Counted from the stretch's first letter, positions 1 to 9,752 are shown. The stretch is DNA of 62,908 bases from CAYXWM01 sp964468805 (GCA_964468805.1 CAYXWM010000007.1:1-62908); one strand, 5' to 3'. Translations and numbers: made by a program. The notes: a model not told the origin generated them from the sequence alone.

Positions 1-51
1 GCGACCTCTAGAACCCCATTCTAGCGCGCTACCAAGCTACGCCACACCCAG
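1..51 (-). tRNA. tRNA-Pro (anticodon GGG), 3' part cut off by the window edge
   Basis: Read on the minus strand, position 51 begins a 7-nt acceptor strand (CTGGGTG). The D arm GCGT-AGCTTGGTA-GCGC follows, and then an anticodon stem CTAGA/TCTAG closing the loop ATGGGGT. Position 33 is T and positions 34-36 read GGG, the proline anticodon for CCC and CCU. The variable loop is visible, but the T arm and acceptor 3' strand lie beyond position 1. Identity rests on the loop and the proline-like body; no covariance model was run. Confidence 0.85.
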
Positions 52-210
52 ACGATTTTTTGAACCGGGTAACAAAGCACGAGTGATATATTATCACAGA
101 AGTTATTGCTTGTCAATATGTTTTTACAATTTTTTTGTAGAAAAACAATTTTAATTCCCGGTATTGAGAATTAATCCCCGACAATATTATATGCATAATA
201 TTATGGAATG

Positions 211-540
211 TTGAGCAAGTCTGTAAGCCGAGTTCTGTCTTAGACGGTCATCTATCTAGGCCTTACGTTGCCGTAAAGCTCATGCGAACTACCAAAACGA
301 GACGGGCCGCCTCATGCGTTTTATACGTTCTTGCACCGAGTGGGGTTTACATAGCCCTCCTTGTCGCCAAGGAGACGGTGAGCTCTTACCTCACCTTTCC
401 ATCCTTACTTGCCTAAGCAAGCGGTTTATTTCTGTTGCACTTTCCTTGGAGTCGCCTCCACCGGGGATTACCCGGCACTCTGCCCTGCGGAGCCCGGACT
501 TTCCTCATGTTGCCATGCGACCATCCGGCTTACTCAACAC
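211..540 (-). ncRNA. rnpB: RNase P RNA (rnpB), bacterial type
   Basis: This is the catalytic RNA of ribonuclease P, which removes 5' leaders from precursor tRNAs. On the minus strand the conserved block GAGGAAAGTCCGGGCTCC lies about 30 nt from the 5' end, and the conserved 3' segment AGAACTCGGCTTACAGAC is near position 225. The ends GTTGAG and CTCAAC pair as helix P1. The length of about 330 nt fits the class. The reading frame seen across this span on the plus strand is a shadow. The ends are approximate. Confidence 0.95.
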
Positions 541-631
541 GAAAATAGTATCATATTTTTTAAAGCAAGTCAATATTAAAGTTGAAATGGGAAGTCTTTT
601 GTATAAATCCGGTAGAAAACTTAAATAAAAA

Positions 632-660
632 TAAAAAAACCTTGAGAAAACCCAAGGTTT
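632..660 (-). terminator. Intrinsic terminator after the TIGR04086-like membrane gene
   Basis: On the minus strand an 8-bp stem AAACCTTG/CAAGGTTT with an 8-nt loop is followed at once by a run of T (TTTTTTTATT). It lies 5 bp beyond the stop codon at 665. Confidence 0.85.
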
Positions 661-664
661 ATAG

Positions 665-1069
665 CTATCTTTTCAAATTTATGCCAACAACTCCGCCCAG
701 TCCGCCGCCTGCAATTGATATTAAAATTATCATAAAAGTTCTGCCGTCAAATACAAACCCCTTGTTTAGCATTACGCCGATTATCGCAAGAATTACCGCA
801 TAAAGTAATCCCGCAACCATGCCCCAAAGCCAACCGTGGCTTTTGGCACCCTTCGCTGCATCATAACCGGCCACTATAACCGAAATAATCCCGGTTACGG
901 TTACTACCGTAGAGACGTTTTCTCCTGTAAAGGAAGAATATGTAATCAGCATTGCATAGGTAATAAAAACAAGGCAGGTTATGGCATATGCTATCATAAC
1001 TCCGTTGATAAGAGCTGAAAACGGGGAGTCTTTTTCCTCGGTAACAATATTTTTAGAATACCCGGTCAT
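665..1069 (-). CDS. TIGR04086-family small integral membrane protein
   Basis: The 134-residue protein has about four hydrophobic segments (roughly residues 20-45, 53-72, 80-100 and 110-130) and a glycine-rich last segment (IAGGGLGGVVG). Size, topology and the Gly-rich helices match the TIGR04086 (YrzE-like) membrane family of Firmicutes. The family has no established function and is often found near protein-export or tRNA-modification genes. The start is well supported: TTGGAGG sits 7 nt upstream of the ATG. It is a single-gene unit with its own terminator. The family call is from recall of the pattern, so moderately sure. Confidence 0.7.
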   Translation of the reverse strand: MTGYSKNIVTEEKDSPFSALINGVMIAYAITCLVFITYAMLITYSSFTGENVSTVVTVTGIISVIVAGYDAAKGAKSHGWLWGMVAGLLYAVILAIIGVMLNKGFVFDGRTFMIILISIAGGGLGGVVGINLKR

Positions 1070-1324
1070 ATTTAACCTCCAAGAAAATGTTCTTACACTA
1101 TTGTACTGGATAGTATTTTGTAATATGATTAGATTGTAAGCTTTTTTAAAAATTTTCGGTTAAATACTACCCAAGCATTAAAAAAGCCGCTTTTTATGTT
1201 GCAAAAGCGTTTAACATAATAGTATTTTAAATTAAGATAAATATTCCGATAATGATAATAAAAATTATAATACACGCTAAACTTTACTGATTTTGGCGAA
1301 TACATAACAAGTATTGGAGACAAA

Positions 1325-2176
1325 ATGAGCAGAATAGATTTTCATATGCATTCCACCTGTTCCGACGGAGCTCTTTCTCCCACGGAATTGGTAACCCTTT
1401 GCAAGGAAAAAGACCTAAAGGCTATAGCATTGACAGACCATGACACGGTAAACGGCTTGGACGAGGCAGAAGCCGTCGCAAAATCACTGGGTATAGAATT
1501 TGTACCCGGTATAGAATTGGTTGCAGACTACATGGGTATAGAGATCCATATAGTAGGTCTTTTTATAGACAGATATTCCGAAGCTTTGCAAAATAAACTG
1601 GTTTCCCTAAAGCACGAACGCATAATTCGTAATGACGAATTTATCAAACGTCTTAAAGAAATCGGGGTTATTCTGCACTTTGAAGCTCTGGAACAAACCA
1701 CAGACGAGCAAATCATAACCAAAGCTCATTTTAACAACGAACTGGTTCGTGCAGGTTACTGCAAAACCTACGGGGAAGCCATGAAGAAGTTTTTCTCAAG
1801 AAACTGTTACACCAACGTTATCAAAACCAAAAACAGTCCGAGAGACATAATAGAAACCGTTATCAACTCAAGAGGCGTTGCGGTTTTGGCTCATCCTTTG
1901 CTTTATGGTTTAAGTTTGCCCGATGTATATATTTTGGCTAAAACCTTAAAGGAATTCGGGTTGGACGGCATGGAATGTTTTTACGGAGCCTATACGCAGG
2001 AAGAGCAGGAGTCCCTACTTAAAATCGCGAAAGACTTGGATTTAATACCCGGAGGCGGTTCCGACTTCCATTCATTTAACAGAAGACCCAACATAACGCC
2101 CGGCTACGGCGGCGGAAATTTATATGTACCTTATTCATCTTATGAACTGCTATTGGAAAGAAGTAAAACCCGATAA
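1325..2176 (+). CDS. PHP-domain phosphoesterase (YciV/RnaAM-like)
   Basis: The 283-residue protein carries all four PHP-domain metal-binding motifs: DFHMHSTCSDG (residues 5-15), ALTDHDT (about 37-43), AHPLL (about 190-194) and GGSDFH (about 240-245). PHP enzymes of this length include 3',5'-nucleoside bisphosphate phosphatases and 5'-3' exonucleases of the YciV/RnaAM group, which act in the cytoplasm on pAp-type nucleotides or short RNA 5' ends. The exact substrate cannot be read from the sequence. The start ATG follows a GGAGACAAA ribosome site. The gene converges on mfd with a shared terminator between them. Confidence 0.85.
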   Translation: MSRIDFHMHSTCSDGALSPTELVTLCKEKDLKAIALTDHDTVNGLDEAEAVAKSLGIEFVPGIELVADYMGIEIHIVGLFIDRYSEALQNKLVSLKHERIIRNDEFIKRLKEIGVILHFEALEQTTDEQIITKAHFNNELVRAGYCKTYGEAMKKFFSRNCYTNVIKTKNSPRDIIETVINSRGVAVLAHPLLYGLSLPDVYILAKTLKEFGLDGMECFYGAYTQEEQESLLKIAKDLDLIPGGGSDFHSFNRRPNITPGYGGGNLYVPYSSYELLLERSKTR

Positions 2177-2214
2177 ATAAAAGATATAGGGATAAAAATT
2201 CTAAATAAAATACA

Positions 2215-2260
2215 AAAAGGAAACAATGTCATTATTAAATGCACTTGTTTCCTTTTATTT
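2215..2260. terminator. Bidirectional terminator between the PHP gene and mfd
   Basis: Arms AAAAGGAAACAA (2215-2226) and TTGTTTCCTTTT (2245-2256) form a 12-bp stem flanked by T-rich sequence on the plus side and A-rich sequence upstream. It can therefore end transcription from both converging genes. Confidence 0.8.
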
Positions 2261-2261
2261 T

Positions 2262-5200
2262 TTACCCTTTATTTGTCATTAGTTGCAGGAAGCTTTTCAA
2301 CTCCTGAATATTTGGGAATTTATCCTTTGGGTTTAGCCTGTATGTCAAAGAGGGATTTATGCTTATTGCAAAATTAAGCCTGTCTTTGTAGCGGTTGACT
2401 ACCTCCATTATTCCCTCGGGTTCTATGTCCGCATCGGGCTTAAAGGTCATAACTATGGTTGTTCCCTTTTGTTGAACGGTAATTATGCCCAGTCTGTGAG
2501 CATAATGTTTAAGCAATGCAATTTCCAGAAGACGTTGAACACAATTGGGCAGATTTCCGAACCTGTCCTCGATTTCTTCCTGTACGTCGTAATAATCCTG
2601 TTCGCTTCCGATAAGGGAAATCTTCTTGTATATTTCAAGTTTCTGTTCTTCGTTTTCTATATAATAAGCCGGAATATAAGCGTCTGTGTTAATATCGATG
2701 GAGGTTTCAAAATCATCCGGCGGAGCTTCGTTTTTCAGTTCTCGTACCGCTTCAGCCAAAAGCTTGCAATACATATCATAGCCCACTACGTCCATATGTC
2801 CGTGTTGCTCGCCGCCCAGAAGGTTTCCGGCACCACGGATTTCCAAATCCCGCATGGCAATTTTAAAGCCGGATCCGAACTCCGTAAAGTCTCTGATGGT
2901 TTGCAGACGTTTCTCGGCGTTTTCCGCAAGCATTTTATCCTTGCGGTACATTAAATAGGCATAAGCAAGGCGGTTGGAACGACCCACACGTCCTCTTAAC
3001 TGATAAAGCTGAGATAAACCGTAATAATCCGCTTCGGGAATAATTATAGTGTTTACGTTGCTTATATCCAGTCCTGTTTCTATGATTGTGGTGCAAACCA
3101 GAACGTTAATTTCGCCCTCGATAAAGTCCATCATAATGTATTCCAACTCATGCTCGGACATTTTCCCGTGTGCATAGGCTACGTTTGCATGAGGCACCAT
3201 GCTTTGGATTTTTGCCGCTGTCTCCTGTATGTTGCGTACGCGGTTATGGAGGTAATAAACCTGACCTTCTCTTGCTATCTCTCGGTTTATGGCGTCCTTA
3301 ACCAACTCGCTCGAATATTCCATAACGTAGGTCTGTATGGGTTGGCGTTCTTGTGGCGGTTCTTCCAATACGCTCATATCCCTTATTCCTGTCATGGACA
3401 TATGCAGAGTTCTGGGTATGGGAGTTGCGGTTAAGGTTAAAACGTCCACGTCGGTTTTCAGTGATTTAAGCTTTTCTTTGTGGGTTACGCCGAAACGCTG
3501 TTCCTCATCAACGATTACCAAGCCCAAATCTTTAAATTTTACGTCTTTAGACAGTATTCTGTGCGTACCTATGACTATATCCGAAGCACCGGTTTCAAGG
3601 TTCTTTAAGCTTTCACGCTGTTGCTTGGCGGTTCTGAACCTGGACATCATCTCTATGTTTATGGGGAAATCCTTCATACGCTGGCAGAAGGTGTTGTAAT
3701 GCTGCTGTGCCAGTATGGTTGTGGGTACAAGAAAGGCAACTTGTTTGCCGTCCTGTACCGCCTTGAATGCAGCTCTGATGGCGACTTCCGTTTTTCCGTA
3801 GCCTACGTCTCCGCAAATTAACCTATCCATAATTCTGGGGCTTTCCATGTCTGCCTTAACTTCATCGATGGATTTTACCTGGTCCTCTGTTTCCTCATAA
3901 GGAAACATGTCCTCAAACTCTCTCTGCCAGATATTATCCTTGGAATAGGAAAAGCCCTTTGCCGCCTGACGTTTGGAATACAGCTCTACCAATTCCTTGG
4001 CAAGAATTTTGACGGCTTTACGTGTTCTTGCTTTTGCCTTGTTCCAATCGGCACCGCCAAGCTTGTTCAGCTTGATGTTTGCACCTTCGGAGCCTATATA
4101 TTTCTGTATCATATCCATCTGACCGGTATGAACAAAAAGATTGCCCTCGTCGGCGTATTGAATTTTTAGGTAATCTCGAGAAAGACCGTCACGGGTAATG
4201 GATTCTATGCCTTTATAGATACCTATACCATGGTTATCGTGAACAACATAGTCTCCTACCTTTAAGTCCGTAAAGCTTTCGATTTTTGCACCGCGTTTTT
4301 TCTTATGTGCCTTGGATTTCTTTTCGGCACCGAAAATTTCCTTGCCGGTGATAAAAACCAGATTTATGTGTTGATATTCAAAGCCCTTGTTGAGACTACC
4401 GTGAGTCAGGCAAATATTGCCCTTTTTAAGCACCAAGGAATCCAAACTTTCGTAATATTGAGCTTTCAGACCTTTTTCATGGAGTTCATTGGCAAGGCGT
4501 TGACCGCGACTTCTGGCTCCTGCCATTATGACTACCCTGTAGTCCATTTCCAACCAATACTTCAAGTCCTCAAACAACATATCAATTTGGTTTCGAAACG
4601 TTCCTGCGGATTTTACGTCAAAGGCTATATTTGAATTTACGTGTATATCCTTAAAAGTATGTGCCAAAGTGGAAAAGAGAGTCAAAGCAAAAGGCTGCAT
4701 TGCCGCCAAAATTTGAGCATAGGAATAAACCATATCCATTTGCCCGGGCAACAGATTACCGGATTCAATACGGCCCTTTATGCTTTCGTTATACTCCTCC
4801 AAAAGACTGTTTATATGATGATTAATACGGGTCGGCTCGTCCAGAAAGATTAAAGTGTCCGGATGCAAATAATCAAAGAGGGTTGTTCCTTCATTGTAAA
4901 AATAATTGAAAAAACTTTCTATACCCCTGAAACTTAAATTTCCGGACAAAAGAGCAGTATCTAATTTCATTCTGAGGTTATCAGCCTGCTCCGTAAAGCC
5001 ATTGCTTTTGTAGGAACTGTAAGTTTGCTCGTAATCCGCCTTTATGCCGGATAATGCTTCTTCAAAAAGCTCCTTATGATACACCAATTCCGACATGGGA
5101 AAAATCCGCACCGCATCCATTTTTTCTATGGAACGCTGGGAATAAAAGTCCAAAAGACGTACGGAATCTATGGTATCGCCCCAAAACTCTATTCGAACGG

Positions 5201-5783
5201 CGTTTTCATATAGGGGCACATATAAATCCACTATACCGCCCCTAACCGCAAACTGCCCGGCACCTTCTACCTTGTCCCTACGTTCATAACCCATAAGCAC
5301 CAGTTGCTCTGTCAAGCGATCTATGGAACAGTCATCGCCTACTTTATATTCAAAGATAAATTGAGAAAATATATCTTTAGGGGTTAACCTGTTAAGCAAG
5401 GCTTCCACGGACAGAACTATGGTTTTGCCTTCGTTTTTGATTAAGCTGTTAAGCACCTTGAATCGTTGCTTTGTTATCTCTATGGAGCGAACATCCGCAA
5501 AATAAAACAATAAATCCTTAGCCGGATAATACTCCGCTTTATTCCCCAGAAAGACCTGCAAATCCTCGAATATTTCTTTCGCGTGCAGTTCCGAATGTGT
5601 TATAACAAGTCCCGGGCGATTTAAAGCAGCTAAAACCGCATATGTAATGTGGCATTTTTGCGAATCGATTACCCCTGTTGTAAGGACAGGGGTCTTGTTT
5701 TTTTCAATATTGAAAATTAGATTTCGAAAACTTTCCAGTTCATTAAGCGGCGAAATAATCGGGTTGTCATTAATGTCTTTCAA
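2262..5783 (-). CDS. mfd: Transcription-repair coupling factor Mfd
   Basis: Mfd is an SF2 translocase that pushes stalled RNA polymerase off damaged DNA and recruits UvrA. The protein of about 1173 residues is full length. The N-terminal third is the UvrB-homology region. A CarD-like RNA polymerase interaction domain follows (VGDYVVHDNHGIGIYKGIE, about 510-530). The motor has Walker A GDVGYGKTE, DEEQRFG, TATPIPRT and the QLRGRVGRS motif, and a TRCF C-terminal domain ends the protein. The longest frame opens with GTG at 5792, but GAGGTG lies 6 nt before TTG at 5783, which I prefer as the start. It is the last gene of the glmU-prs-pth-mfd order. Confidence 0.97.
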   Translation of the reverse strand: MKDINDNPIISPLNELESFRNLIFNIEKNKTPVLTTGVIDSQKCHITYAVLAALNRPGLVITHSELHAKEIFEDLQVFLGNKAEYYPAKDLLFYFADVRSIEITKQRFKVLNSLIKNEGKTIVLSVEALLNRLTPKDIFSQFIFEYKVGDDCSIDRLTEQLVLMGYERRDKVEGAGQFAVRGGIVDLYVPLYENAVRIEFWGDTIDSVRLLDFYSQRSIEKMDAVRIFPMSELVYHKELFEEALSGIKADYEQTYSSYKSNGFTEQADNLRMKLDTALLSGNLSFRGIESFFNYFYNEGTTLFDYLHPDTLIFLDEPTRINHHINSLLEEYNESIKGRIESGNLLPGQMDMVYSYAQILAAMQPFALTLFSTLAHTFKDIHVNSNIAFDVKSAGTFRNQIDMLFEDLKYWLEMDYRVVIMAGARSRGQRLANELHEKGLKAQYYESLDSLVLKKGNICLTHGSLNKGFEYQHINLVFITGKEIFGAEKKSKAHKKKRGAKIESFTDLKVGDYVVHDNHGIGIYKGIESITRDGLSRDYLKIQYADEGNLFVHTGQMDMIQKYIGSEGANIKLNKLGGADWNKAKARTRKAVKILAKELVELYSKRQAAKGFSYSKDNIWQREFEDMFPYEETEDQVKSIDEVKADMESPRIMDRLICGDVGYGKTEVAIRAAFKAVQDGKQVAFLVPTTILAQQHYNTFCQRMKDFPINIEMMSRFRTAKQQRESLKNLETGASDIVIGTHRILSKDVKFKDLGLVIVDEEQRFGVTHKEKLKSLKTDVDVLTLTATPIPRTLHMSMTGIRDMSVLEEPPQERQPIQTYVMEYSSELVKDAINREIAREGQVYYLHNRVRNIQETAAKIQSMVPHANVAYAHGKMSEHELEYIMMDFIEGEINVLVCTTIIETGLDISNVNTIIIPEADYYGLSQLYQLRGRVGRSNRLAYAYLMYRKDKMLAENAEKRLQTIRDFTEFGSGFKIAMRDLEIRGAGNLLGGEQHGHMDVVGYDMYCKLLAEAVRELKNEAPPDDFETSIDINTDAYIPAYYIENEEQKLEIYKKISLIGSEQDYYDVQEEIEDRFGNLPNCVQRLLEIALLKHYAHRLGIITVQQKGTTIVMTFKPDADIEPEGIMEVVNRYKDRLNFAISINPSLTYRLNPKDKFPNIQELKSFLQLMTNKG

Positions 5784-5945
5784 GATAAGCACCTCAGGAA
5801 ATTTAAAGCTTTATACAACGTAAAAACAAAACCTTTGAGGGAAAAATATGGGCAAACTCGTTAATTTAAACAAATTCTAACGCTCTTATAATGTGAAAAT
5901 TCCCGCCAATTTTTTTAAATACTGAGTGGAACTCACATTAGATTA

Positions 5946-6512
5946 TTATGCTTTTGGATTAAATTTATTCATTGCGGTTTCCGGACCGTGGTTTAATATA
6001 CTTTCCACAGCATCTGTAGCCTGTGTTATACCTTTAACAAAGTCCTCTCGTTCAGTCTCCCGAAAACGACTTAATACATAATCCGCAAGTTCGTATCCGG
6101 GTGGTTTTTGTCCTATACCCACTCTTACTCTAAGAAAGTCGTCGGAATTCAAGTGATAAACAATGTTTTTCATGCCGTTATGAGTACCGGCGGAGCCTTT
6201 TTCACGTATTCTTATACGACCCAGAGGCAAATCCACATCATCGTAAATTACGATTATGTTGGCGGTATCCACTTTAAAGTATTGCTTAAAGTCTATAACG
6301 GCTTCTCCGCTTAAATTCATATATGTTTGGGGTTTCAACAAAATTACGTTCTCTCCGCAAATTATACCCTTGCCGTATTCCGAACGAAATTTTGACTTGT
6401 TTAAGCTTATGTTATGGTCATAAGCAAGCTTATTAACCGCCTCAAAACCTACGTTATGTCTGGTTCCCTTGTATTCCTTTTCGGGATTACCCAGTCCTAC
6501 TATTAAAAACAT
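5946..6512 (-). CDS. pth: Peptidyl-tRNA hydrolase
   Basis: The enzyme cleaves peptidyl-tRNA that drops off ribosomes. The N-terminus FLIVGLGNPEKEYKGTRHNVG holds the catalytic His of the Pth family. Further motifs are LLKPQTYMNLSGEAV, IIVIYDDVDLPLGRIRI and GSAGTHNGMKNI, which include the conserved Asn and Asp residues. A TTG-started frame reaches 6536, but ATG at 6512 gives the family-standard N-terminus (MFLIVGLGNP) and has AAAGGAGC 10 nt upstream, so I use it. That yields 188 residues, normal for Pth. It sits between prs and mfd as in many Firmicutes. Confidence 0.96.
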   Translation of the reverse strand: MFLIVGLGNPEKEYKGTRHNVGFEAVNKLAYDHNISLNKSKFRSEYGKGIICGENVILLKPQTYMNLSGEAVIDFKQYFKVDTANIIVIYDDVDLPLGRIRIREKGSAGTHNGMKNIVYHLNSDDFLRVRVGIGQKPPGYELADYVLSRFRETEREDFVKGITQATDAVESILNHGPETAMNKFNPKA

Positions 6513-6638
6513 ATTTGCACTGCTCCTTTGTAACAATATAAATATTTGGTAATTCAGAAAAGTAAACGCCGAAATAATATGTTAAACCCTACATAAATCA
6601 GCGTTTACCAAACCTGTTTTTTGCAGTGCAAAAATTTA

Positions 6639-7589
6639 TCAATCAAACAAACGAGAAACTGATTCGCCTTCGTGTATATAACGTATAGCTGTTGCAAAAA
6701 GCGGAGCGGTGGAAATAACCTTAATTTTGTCCAAGGTTTGTTTCAGAGGAATGGTATTGAGTACCAGCAATTCGGAAATAGCTGATTTTTCTATACGCTC
6801 CAAAGCATTGCCGGACAATACGGGATGTGTACAGCAGGCAAAAACTTGGGAAGCTCCTCTTTCCACCAGGAGGTTTGCGGCGTTGGTAATGCTGCCGGCG
6901 GTATCTATCATGTCGTCCAGAAGAACAACCTTTTTACCCTTAACGTCACCGATAATATTCATTATCTCGGAAACGTTTTTCCTTGGGCGGCGTTTATCTA
7001 CTATAGCCAAGGGAACGTTTAATTTTTCTGCAAATTGTCTTGCTCTGGCAACGGAGCCCAAGTCGGGAGAAACTACTACCGTGTCGGACAAATCTTCGAA
7101 TTTTTCCGCATAGTATTTTGCAAATAAGGGCATGCCTCTCAAATGGTCCAGGGGAATATCGAAGAAGCCTTGAATTTGGTCACAGTGCAGGTCTATGGTC
7201 AGTACTCTGTCTGCTCCGGACGATGTGATAATATCTGCAACAAGTTTTGCTGTAATTGGGTCTCTTGCACGAGATTTGCGATCCTGTCTTGCATAACCGA
7301 AATAGGGCATAACAGCAGTAATTCGTCCTGCGGAAGAGCGGCGTACAGCGTCTATCATAATCAACAATTCCATAAGGTTATCATTGACCGGCGGGCAAGT
7401 TGGTTGGACTATAAAAACATCTACTCCACGTACCAGCTCATTAATTTTAAGACATATTTCTCCGTCAGCAAATCGAGATACTTCGGCGTCGCCCAAGGTG
7501 AGGCCCAGTTCTGCTGCTATTCCTTTTGCAAGTTCAGGGTTTGCATTACATGCAAATATTTTCATATTATCCCCAACTGTATAATTCAT
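6639..7589 (-). CDS. prs: Ribose-phosphate pyrophosphokinase (PRPP synthetase)
   Basis: The enzyme makes 5-phosphoribosyl-1-pyrophosphate from ribose-5-phosphate and ATP for nucleotide, histidine and tryptophan synthesis. The 316-residue length is standard. Visible class I motifs are SRFADGEI, the flexible-loop region YFGYARQDRKSRARDPITAK, the metal-binding DLHCDQIQGFF and the PRPP-binding VVLLDDMIDTAGS (about residues 217-229). GGAGGAAAAG precedes the ATG at 7589, so this start is preferred over the internal ATG nine codons later. It is downstream of glmU, with a hairpin in the gap. Confidence 0.97.
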   Translation of the reverse strand: MNYTVGDNMKIFACNANPELAKGIAAELGLTLGDAEVSRFADGEICLKINELVRGVDVFIVQPTCPPVNDNLMELLIMIDAVRRSSAGRITAVMPYFGYARQDRKSRARDPITAKLVADIITSSGADRVLTIDLHCDQIQGFFDIPLDHLRGMPLFAKYYAEKFEDLSDTVVVSPDLGSVARARQFAEKLNVPLAIVDKRRPRKNVSEIMNIIGDVKGKKVVLLDDMIDTAGSITNAANLLVERGASQVFACCTHPVLSGNALERIEKSAISELLVLNTIPLKQTLDKIKVISTAPLFATAIRYIHEGESVSRLFD

Positions 7590-7710
7590 GGCTTCTTTTC
7601 CTCCGGTATTTTTAAATTCTTGTGTATTATACTATTTCTTTATTGCTTATGAACAGTAGCAAAGTATCTATACATTAGCTAAAAAACAGTATTATTAAAA
7701 AAGAATAAGA

Positions 7711-7760
7711 CTTTAAGGGAAACTTTTTCAAAGATAAGGTTTCCCTTAAAATCCCTTCAA
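7711..7760 (-). terminator. Hairpin between glmU and prs (possible attenuating terminator)
   Basis: Perfect 12-bp arms TTTAAGGGAAAC (7712-7723) and GTTTCCCTTAAA (7739-7750) are separated by 15 nt. On the minus strand the stem is followed within 10 nt by a TCTTTTTT tract. It lies about 60 bp beyond the glmU stop, so it may partly end glmU transcripts before prs. Its GGGAAAC/GTTTCCC core resembles the repeat C hairpins elsewhere in the window. Confidence 0.55.
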
Positions 7761-7809
7761 AAAGATTTTATAAGATAATTTTTATATGTGTTCACAATTA
7801 TTCCGTTAT

Positions 7810-9000
7810 TCATTTATTGGATTTTCGGGGTCTTTTCCAGGATTCTTTGATAACCTGCTTAGAGCGGGCAATGGCTAGGGTTTCGGAAGGAACATCATCG
7901 GTTATTGTGGAACCTGCGGCTATGAAAGAGCCGCTGCCTACCCTTACGGGAGCGATTAAGTTGGTATTGCAACCAATAAATACATCGTCCTCCACTATGG
8001 TTTTGCTTTTGCTTGAACCGTCGTAATTTACGGTTATTGTGCCACAGCCGATATTAATGCCGTTGCCGAATTCCGAATCACCTATATAGGTTAGGTGAGA
8101 TGCCTTTGTGTTGTCTCCTATTACGGAGTTTTTAACCTCAACAAAATCCCCTACCTTACAATTATTGCCTATAACGGAATTGGGACGTATATAAGCAAAG
8201 GGTCCCACATGGGTGTCTTTTCCGATTTTACATTGTGTGGTAACGGAATTTAATATTTCCGTACTGTCGCCCACAACAGTATCAGTCAGATGACAACCGC
8301 CGATAATGCAATTATTACCTATTTCCGTTGCTCCCATAAGTACCGTACCGGGATAAATAATTGTACCGCCGCCGATTTTTACCGTGGGAGAGATATAGGT
8401 ATTGTCGGAATCCATTATATTTACTTTGTTTAGCATATGTAATTCATTGATTTTCCTGCGTAAAATTTTTGTTGCTTTTTCAAGGTCTACATAGGTTTCT
8501 GTTTTTATGAACAGTTCAGGCTCATGGGAAACGTGGGTTCCTATCTTAAAACCGCTCTTTATAAAGTATTCCCTGATTTCTTCGGGAGTAGAATTATCCG
8601 AATATGAATTTACCGCCGCTTTAAATTCCTTGCCTTCTATTATCATTACGCCGGTAAATTCCTCATCTTGAGTATTTACACAAGTCAGCTTATTTTCTTG
8701 TTGATTGTGAAGGCTTAAAGCCGAATTCAGTAATTCTTTGTTCAGTACCGGTCTGTCACCCGGAAGGATAAGCAGCCGGTCTTTTTCTTCGAGACAATTT
8801 GCAAGTTCCGAAAGAGAATTGTTCCTGATTTTGATGGTTTTTATACCTTCCCATTCAATATTCAGGTCGGTTGCCAAAAAAATCTCTTCCGAGCCCATAT
8901 CCTTTGCCGCTTTTACAGTATAGTCCAAAACCGGCAAACCCAAAATACCCTGTTTATCAGTAAGCAGTTCATTACCGCTTGCCAATATCACTGTTTTCAT
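7810..9000 (-). CDS. glmU: GlmU-like protein: intact acetyltransferase, degraded uridylyltransferase domain
   Basis: Normal GlmU (about 450 residues) acetylates glucosamine-1-phosphate and then uridylylates it to UDP-GlcNAc. Here the protein is 396 residues. The left-handed beta-helix half, from about residue 195 (NTYISPTVKIGGGTIIYPG), is complete. It includes the acetyltransferase motif ASHLTYIGDS with its catalytic His and the segment NIGCGTITVNYDG. The N-terminal half is short and lacks the GxGTRMxSxxPKxLH nucleotide-binding signature; the start reads MKTVILASGNELLTDKQG. It also lacks the QLGTGHA motif. Only a trace of the fold remains, GDRPVL (about residues 81-86). I infer acetyltransferase activity with uridylyltransferase lost. 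It opens the glmU-prs-pth-mfd order. Confidence 0.85.
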   Translation of the reverse strand: MKTVILASGNELLTDKQGILGLPVLDYTVKAAKDMGSEEIFLATDLNIEWEGIKTIKIRNNSLSELANCLEEKDRLLILPGDRPVLNKELLNSALSLHNQQENKLTCVNTQDEEFTGVMIIEGKEFKAAVNSYSDNSTPEEIREYFIKSGFKIGTHVSHEPELFIKTETYVDLEKATKILRRKINELHMLNKVNIMDSDNTYISPTVKIGGGTIIYPGTVLMGATEIGNNCIIGGCHLTDTVVGDSTEILNSVTTQCKIGKDTHVGPFAYIRPNSVIGNNCKVGDFVEVKNSVIGDNTKASHLTYIGDSEFGNGINIGCGTITVNYDGSSKSKTIVEDDVFIGCNTNLIAPVRVGSGSFIAAGSTITDDVPSETLAIARSKQVIKESWKRPRKSNK

Positions 9001-9752
9001 AAAACACCTCTGATAAATTCGTCAACCAAAATTTACCGGTTTTATAGCGAACTTAAAGTCCAAAACCGGCTTTATACCAACTCACGAAATATATTGTTCT
9101 TGCTCCCGGACATTAACCGAGAGGGTTCTTTAAAACCCCCACGTATCTGCTTAATGCATTGGCTGAATTGCAAATTATTTATTAACCTTTAACTGCAATA
9201 CTCACAATGTCACATATTTTTGTTTTTTAATAAGGTCGGCAGTATCTCCTTATTATTTACTCTCTGTCGTAAAATATAACGGCAATGCAAAAAAGGCTAA
9301 AACGCCCGTAAATACAGCTTTAATTTCTGCAAGACACAAAATCCCGAGAGATTATAAAGTTCTCAATACAATATATGATATTTCGCCTTATTCTCTCATA
9401 TTTTTTTTAAAAATTCAAGCTATTAATTTTATATATACTTTTTCCATTTTATACAGAGGACAAAAAAAATTGATTTTTTCCAACGCTTCAAGGAAAAAAC
9501 GACTATTTTTGTCCTTCATCTTATATGGATTTAGTATAGTAAAATACCTTCAAAGGAGACAACTGCAAAATGCTGTTAATAAGAATATTTCATTTAAATA
9601 CCATAAAAATACTGTTTGCTCTTGTATTCGGCTATTTTGTAAAAAGGAATATTTTGAATAAAATCGTTGTGTCGTTTAATAAAGTTTTTCTGCTTCAAGG
9701 TCTTGCGAAAATACTAATTTTAGTATAAAATGTCAAAAAAAGTTGGTGGATT
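9001..9752. other. Non-coding gap between glmU and yifB
   Basis: These 750 bp diverge between glmU (minus) and yifB (plus). No credible coding frame is visible, and spoVG, often found upstream of glmU in Firmicutes, is absent. The distal half contains one repeat B copy (9434-9541). Small GC-rich hairpins occur near 9105-9140, but I see no known riboswitch or T-box core. Confidence 0.6.
9434..9541 (-). repeat. Repeat B, copy 1 (reverse orientation)
   Basis: This is a 105-bp palindromic repeat. It has the family core GGACAAAAA...TTTTTGTCC and the internal ATTGATTTTTTCCAACG segment, with outer ends resembling TATACTAATTCC/GGAATNAGTATA. Other copies are at 30863, 57148 and 62639. The copy is intergenic, upstream of yifB. 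Confidence 0.85.

Noticed and set aside
314..628. 104-residue open frame on the plus strand
   Set aside because: It lies across RNase P RNA on the opposite strand and has no ribosome site or protein-like composition.
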